The notes under the pieces: model-generated
Seen by the model: the letters and a program-made list of their open reading frames with translations, nothing else
Told to the model about the DNA's origin: nothing
The model's database searches: none
In this document: positions 58,451 to 64,000 of the stretch, piece after piece
How positions within the stretch are numbered: the stretch's first letter is position 1
How the letters are laid out: every line of letters starts with the position of its first letter
Position numbers and translations under genes: made by a program
Assembly (NCBI GenBank): GCA_030704615.1
Contig: CM060732.1
Span: forward strand, 6,572,001 to 6,636,000
DNA length: 64,000 bases
Origin: Takakia lepidozioides
Taxonomy: Eukaryota; Streptophyta; Takakiopsida; Takakiales; Takakiaceae
Direction of reading: 5' to 3'

Positions 58451-59171
58451 GGACTGCCTAAGGACTGGCATGTGGTCTTGAAGGCCAAATTTTGAAGCTC
58501 GTGGAGGGCGGTTTGAGGAGTATCTTCATGATATTCCCATGGTCATGCAAGTGAGGGAAGAGATGAGAAAAAGAGTGTTGGGATGAGGGCATGCTGGGGT
58601 TAGGCATTGCTTTAGCTTCTCTTCCTCGTAGTTTTTCACCCTCTCATTAGGCCAAGACCTTTCCGTAGGTGGAGGCAAGAGTCAGTCCGGGTTTGGGCTG
58701 GGGTGTCCTTGCAGAAGCAACACCATGGAGTTATTTTTGGTGTGGGGGAGTTGTCGTTATGATTTCTTGTGTTTGGATCCCCTCCATACCTGCATGCTTG
58801 ACTGTGCGCCATGTTAGTTTTGTGTGGGCGCTTGTTTTTATAGGTGATTGGTCCGGATTTGATCACCGGCCAATCCTAAAGCATGCTGTCAATGGTGAGG
58901 TTGGGGTGATGACCAGTCGGACCATCATTGTTTCTCCTGTGGTGAGGTTGGAGGTGATGACCAGCCAACCATATGAGTGTTTGCAGTGGATGCACGTGCA
59001 GGTGTAGGCTATGTTAGGAACCTAGTATTCCAAATCATAAGCCGCAACAGGTTCTCTACCCGGTTACCTTGTGGAGAGGAGGTTAGGGACATGTTTATGA
59101 CCGGTTGAGTGACAGTTTGTCAACACGGAGGTGCCACTAGTTGATGGGGACAGTGCCGGTTCGAGCACTAG

Positions 59172-61812
59172 TGTAGTGTGAAAAGAAGTGGGCATAAATC
59201 CCCTTCTGTGTAATTCTAACTGTACTTCTTCCAGTAAAAAGAACAACCTAGCAATCTACCAGCGGCACACGGTTATGGGTTTCCCTCCTATCGTTCATGA
59301 TTAGAGTTCATAAATCCTCATCCACACCGCAACGAAAGAGAAAACATGGATGGGGATTGAATCCTTCTTGTTCATGATTTACACAATCTTTATACAATTG
59401 CAGCACCAATGGTGCTGCTGTGATATTTTCAGTGATACAACCAGCCCTATGACGGAGCTAAATGCGACCCATGTGGGCATCACCCTTGAGCAACACACGT
59501 CGAAACCCCTTTTGTAATGAGATCACTGATAAGAGGAAGGCAACTCAGATCTGCCATGAATTACAGGCCTAGTGATTCTCTGCAGATGTCATGGTTTTTC
59601 CTCTATCTCCCAGTTGACCATCCCTCATGACCCCTTTTACTGAGCAGCTCTTTCCCTTCCCAAACCTTTTCTCTCTCCTTCCTGCTGTAAAATTCCCTGG
59701 CTCATTTTCTTCCAACCAGCAGCCTATCTACATGCAATGCAAACACATTCAGCCATGTATCCAGTGAATCCAGCCTTGGAATCAAACCTTGGTCACACAA
59801 GACATGATCAGCTCTTCCATCAGTCTTTCTCTTACCCAAAACAGACCCTTCACACTGTTTGCCTCCAGGGGGACCCAGTTTGTCAGTCAGTTCCCAACCC
59901 TTCTACAGATCTGCATCTAAACATCCCAACAGCTCACTTTTGCCCTTTCAGATTTGAACCACAGAGTTCAAATGCTGAGTCCACTCTGAACCAGTTCTAA
60001 ACTCCACATCAATGTCAGTTTGCAGCCCCATCCACCTCTTCCTCTTTCTGATTTCAAAGAGGTTACAGCTAACCCTCACTAGTGCTCACATCAACTACAC
60101 TGGATTGCATTACATCTAATCATCAAAATCCTAGAGCCGCATTGTATGCAAATTCATGATACTGAAGCCAAAGGAACAAAAACAAAACAAATAGCAAGCA
60201 TTCTGTCACTGTGGGTGAACTACATCTGCCCTCAATCAACACTCCTACAGACATGTGCATCAGATCCATTCATCTCCACCCCATCCTGGTTTGAAGTCCA
60301 GAGTCCCCATTCCATTTCTCAAAGTCTTTTTCTTGTCCTCATCATGCTCTCAGTTTGAGAGTCTCTACCAAAATTTTACAACAATGATTCCTAAGTGCCA
60401 AAAAGAAGAAGCCTAATGTCAACGAACTTATTTGTCTTATACTCCAGATAAAGCGGTGGGCTTGCCTGCCCAAAATGACACCTCACCATCTCCGTCAGCA
60501 GCTACCTTAACTCCTCCTGTCATCTGGATTTGACGATTCCAGCGTTCATTAAGTCATGACGGCCCTGCTTCAGCCTATGGCAACCCCTTGTAGCTTGCCA
60601 ACTAACTACCCTACCTCACTATCTAAGCAAATCTACCCTAAGATCTGATATGATCTTACAACAAGAAGACAGTGATCATCTGAAAGCTTCCTACATCTGT
60701 ACATTCCACTCGTTACCTCCTTATTTGCAGATAACCTGAGTCACCATCCACAAGCCAATCCCTCATTCGCTTTGGCAGATGCTCGTTATGTCGAGCTGCT
60801 CTTCACCCTAACTCTCCATTGATTGTGCCAGCAACCCCACCTCCCTGTTCTTTGGCAGCTGGCCGTTTCCCTTGCATGCTCATCCTCCCATGATCATGTT
60901 CATCAAGGCAATGGCGGCTCTAGTGGTTGCACAAGATTAGTGATAGCACCGCCTCCCTTCACCTGGCTTGAGCATAACTCTTCCAAGTTGTTCCCTGCAC
61001 GATTATCCTCCAGCAAGCCCTAAACTACTCATTCACCATAGCGGCGACTGCACCACCTGTTAACTGATTGCTCCATCGCATGCCACACCGATCTTTCTAT
61101 AAGCATATCCTCCAGAAATTGATCATTACCAAGAAGATGGCGGCACCACTTCCCCTGCTGCACAGATTACCAAGCTGTGCCCTTATGCTCTACATTAACA
61201 CTTCTCTTAATGCAAGCCAGAATGCCCCAGTGTAGATGTAATCGCCCTTGACACAATGCCCTGCCAATTCCACTGTTCGCAGCATCTGCTCAGAGCCCCC
61301 GTCGTCTTCCCCTTCGTCTTCCTCGTCCCGTGTTTCTAGGGTAATCACCAGTGATGAAAGTCATCCATTTTCACGAACGGAAAACGTGCTAGGTTTCATT
61401 AACATAGTTAATCACAAATTCATTGCATCCTTGGCACTGGATCCTTCGTCCTCGTTCCTGGGAATCATCCAGAGAGCATGGATGTAATCCATTCATCCTC
61501 CGGATGAAAATACGTCTGGTCACGACTTAGCCATTTTCATCCTGGCAAAGTATCAGCATAGCGTGCCCATGAAATAACCTGTAGGCAGGGATAAATTCCG
61601 CCCATAGCATGTATGAAACAAATTGAGCATTTTTATCCTGGCCAAGAGCCCCCCATCGTTCCCATGATGTAACATAGAAACATGTATGGAATAAATTGCA
61701 GGGACAACTCAACCTATTTTCACATTGGTACCAGGGCCCTTCCTTTGTAGCAATGCAGAATCTCAGTGGGTAAAACAAAAATTTAATGTCACTCCCCTGC
61801 ATTTACACTACA
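59172..61812. mobile_element. 2.64-kb insertion in the element 4 leader
   Basis: Element 3 reads GAGCACCAGCGATACTAGTG without interruption. Element 4 reads GAGCACTAG, then 2.64 kb, then CTAGCGATACTAGTG. The insert begins TGTAGTGTG and ends ACACTACA (inverted, 8 bases perfect, TG...CA), flanked by CTAG or ACTAG duplicates. No transposase or RT was found; the 88-residue frame near 59737 is CT-rich chance sequence. It is a non-autonomous element of unknown class. A TTGGTACCAGGG word at 61725 looks like a primer site but stands near the far end. Confidence 0.7.
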
Positions 61813-61816
61813 CTAG

Positions 61817-64000
61817 CGATACTAGTGGGTACACGAGACAAGGTGTGCGGTTTAGGCCACCTTCACCTCCTGTGTCTTCTACGGAAGGTTCTGATTCGGA
61901 TTGTGAATCAGGAGGACTCACACCGGCGGTGCAAGTTGTTTCCTTCCCATTGTTGTGGGACACAATGGAGGAGATGTATGGAGCTACCGAGGGGCCATGA
62001 AGGTACTCTGGGGCGGTGGGCACCATCGAGTTGGATGATTTTATCCAAGAGTTTGATAGTTGGTGTGATTTGCAGCAAATGCGCAATCCACAACTATTTA
62101 CGCATTTCATGGCATGGAAGGGGCTGTTTCAGCACCTTGAGGGGCCGCCTATGGATGATTACCATGAATTCAGGCGGGGGCATGAGGTTGAGATCAAGGA
62201 GTGGAGGATGTACTGGTCACCCGACTATGTCTCCATCACTAGGGGCACTAGAGCCACGAGGGCAATGGCTATACCTGCCATTGCACCGGCTGCTTCAACA
62301 AGCAGCAGTGGGACTAGTGGGACTGGTGGTACCGTAGCTACGACGTCCACCCAAGCCACTACCGCACTAGCACCAGTACCCGTGTCTGCCTTCAACCATG
62401 TTGTGGAGTTCTTCAAAGAGTTAAGAGGGAACTACCAAGGGGTGAGGACAGAGAAGTTGCGGAGCTTGCAAGAGTTCCAACGGAAGCCTACTAAGAGCTT
62501 GAGGGAGGCTTTCACTCGCATGAGGCGCTTGATAAATGTAACCCAAGGGGTTACGGAAGCTCAGGCAGTCCAATTCTGGTATGGGATATTGGACAAGGAG
62601 TTGAGGAGAAGGGTGCGGGATGCAACTCTCCTACAAGTGGCCCAACCCATTTTAGCAAATGTGTTTTTGCTGGCAGAGCGGATAGAGCTCAACATGGTGG
62701 AGGAACGAGTGGTCATGGTGGGATTTGCTAAGGAGACACCACGGGGTAGTGGTGCTCCTAGCCAACCACTATCTCAACATGCTCAACGCAACAAGGGGGT
62801 CCAGGTGAAGCCCAGGGAAGGACAGATAGGACCTCAGATGCAGGGGTCTCTCCCATCATTTGCAGGCCAACAATGGGCGGAGGTGGTGTGTTGGACATGT
62901 GGAGGATCCCATGTCAAGAAGGATTGCCCAAAGGGAGGCAAAGGGCTGGCATATGCACAGCCTGCACAGTTGCAGTGTGGGCATTGTGGCAAGCACGGGC
63001 ATGGAGAGGCCCAGTATTATGGTTTGCATCCTGAGTTGCGCCCAAACCAGTTCCAAGGGAACAATGGTAGCCGGGGGCGAGGTGGAGCAGCCCACAGAGG
63101 ACGAGGTGGCCAGACACGAGGTGCAGGCCAAGGGCAAGCTCAACATGGCCAAGGACGCGGAGGTCAGGGTGTTGACCAAGGCATGGCCAACCGGCTTCAG
63201 CAGCTAGAGCAAAGGCTCGCTGCCATGGCTACAGCTCAGGTGGTACCGGCTCCAAGGCCGGATGGTCCACCTCCTGCTCCTGAGGGAGGAGATATGGGAG
63301 GCATGGGATTCATGTGCGGAGCAGCACTACCACTAGTGCAGGTGGAGTCTGCTGCAGCCGTGACCCAATGAGCAGCACGAGTTCCTAAGCCACGAGGTGC
63401 AGAGGTGGAGTTGGATCCACAACGTGGGGAGGCAAGCCGTCAGGCTAGGCTTCCTCAGTCATTCACATTGGCGGAGACATTGTCGATGTCATCCATGGCA
63501 CCTAGTTCTCGCCCGACTGTTACTGAGGCGGAGGTTACTATGTCATTGGGGAGAGCTACACGGGCAGCATCACTACCTAGTGTTGCCAAGGCTATGGCAG
63601 CTAGTGTGCTACTGGGAGCGGCCACATCTGTGTGTCAGGCTCCATTGTTCTCGGCTACCATGATTGCGACGCCGGGGGTAAGACCAACTGAGGTGTTCAG
63701 GCTGGCAGCTACACTCTGTGAGAGTGGGAAGGTTACTTCATCTTCTGCGGAGATAGTGGGAGGTGTAGTGCCGGAGGGATCCTCGGATTTGAGGGTCAAG
63801 ACTGCCACGGCGGCGCCATGGCAAGCTGCAGCTGCCAGGTTGATGGAGCTGCCAGCTAGGCCAGCCATTGAGCGCGTCATGGTGACACCTGGAGTTGTCA
63901 TGTTAGACAACCAGGATGGCATTTTATGTTTGAGTGGACATTCAGACAAGAGGTACTGGCACTGCGGGTCTTATTGGACTCGGGAGCTCAGCTATTGATG
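61817..64000 (+). pseudogene. Element 4 Gag and start of protease, partial
   Basis: It follows the order of element 3: SDTSGYTRQGVRFRPP, WDTMEEMYGATEGP, a TGA at 61998-62000, VGTIELDDFIQEFDSWCDLQ, LINVTQGVTEAQAVQFWYG, CWTCGGSHVKKDC and a second box with Tyr for the last Cys (CGHCGKHGHGEAQYY). A TGA at 63369-63371 stands where element 3 has Arg. The stretch 63405-63998 runs to the protease motif VLLDSGAQ at the window edge. Confidence 0.85.

Larger units (their letters stand above)
56200..64000 (+). mobile_element. Element 4: second member of the element 3 family, 3' part outside the window
   Basis: The leader (56200-59171) shares words and order with the element 3 leader (AGTTGAGCCTC, GGTGCACTTGGCTTGACTT). 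It becomes closely similar over 58550-59171, and gag (61817 on) is strongly similar to element 3 gag. A 2.64-kb insertion separates leader and gag. The start is uncertain. The methyltransferase region would lie beyond the right edge. Confidence 0.8.

Noticed and set aside
59737-60000. 88-codon frame in the 2.64-kb insertion as a transposon protein
   Set aside because: No transposase or RT motif; CT-rich composition explains the open frame.
61725-61740. Primer binding site of element 4 (TTGGTACCAGGG)
   Set aside because: It lies inside the 2.64-kb insertion, about 85 bases from its far end, and element 3 has no counterpart.

Overview
The window looks like nuclear DNA of a streptophyte, that is a charophyte alga or an early-diverging land plant. 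It holds one intact-looking spliced plant-type gene, an AVT1-like vacuolar amino acid transporter, fragments of receptor-kinase-like and SLAC1-like exons, plant telomere-like CCCTAAA motifs, and a very heavy load of decayed LTR retrotransposons. I suspect a Chara-like genome, but sequence alone cannot prove this. I saw no rRNA, tRNA, operon or CRISPR locus.

Layout. 1-8.1 kb: a minus-strand Ty3/gypsy element (element 1) with gag, protease, RT, RNase H and integrase, and a clear primer binding site at 7311-7328. 8.1-14.0 kb: a plus-strand chromovirus (element 2) with a decayed integrase-chromodomain and a 3' LTR-like tail. 14.0-16.6 kb: a LINE-like 3' tail and featureless DNA. 16.6-27.7 kb: an unusual plus-strand Ty3/gypsy element (element 3). 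It has a cytosine-5 DNA methyltransferase domain between protease and RT, and a PHD finger downstream of integrase. 28.1-30.1 kb: a tandem array of a ~324-bp unit coding for a CCHC-like module resembling the zinc-binding tail of non-LTR reverse transcriptases. 30.1-31.2 kb: exons of a decayed unknown minus-strand gene. 31.2-32.2 kb: a hairpin and an array of about 15 short palindromes. 32.6-35.7 kb and 41.2-42.8 kb: two broken copies of an unidentified RING-finger gene, each followed by a block of the same ~118-bp satellite, in opposite orientations. 38-41 kb: kinase, SLAC1-like and unidentified exon fragments. 47.1-54.1 kb: the transporter gene, 12 exons on the minus strand, including two micro-exons and a textbook U12-type AT-AC intron. 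55.0-64.0 kb: degenerate repeats, then the long leader or LTR and gag of a second copy of the element 3 family (element 4), cut by the window edge. Its leader is interrupted by a 2.64-kb insertion with short inverted ends.

Most host-gene pieces are fragments; only the transporter joins into a full reading frame (547 aa). The retroelements share one decay pattern: most in-frame stops are explained by C-to-T changes on one strand or the other, as expected for cytosine-methylated DNA. That is notable because one family carries its own DNA methyltransferase.
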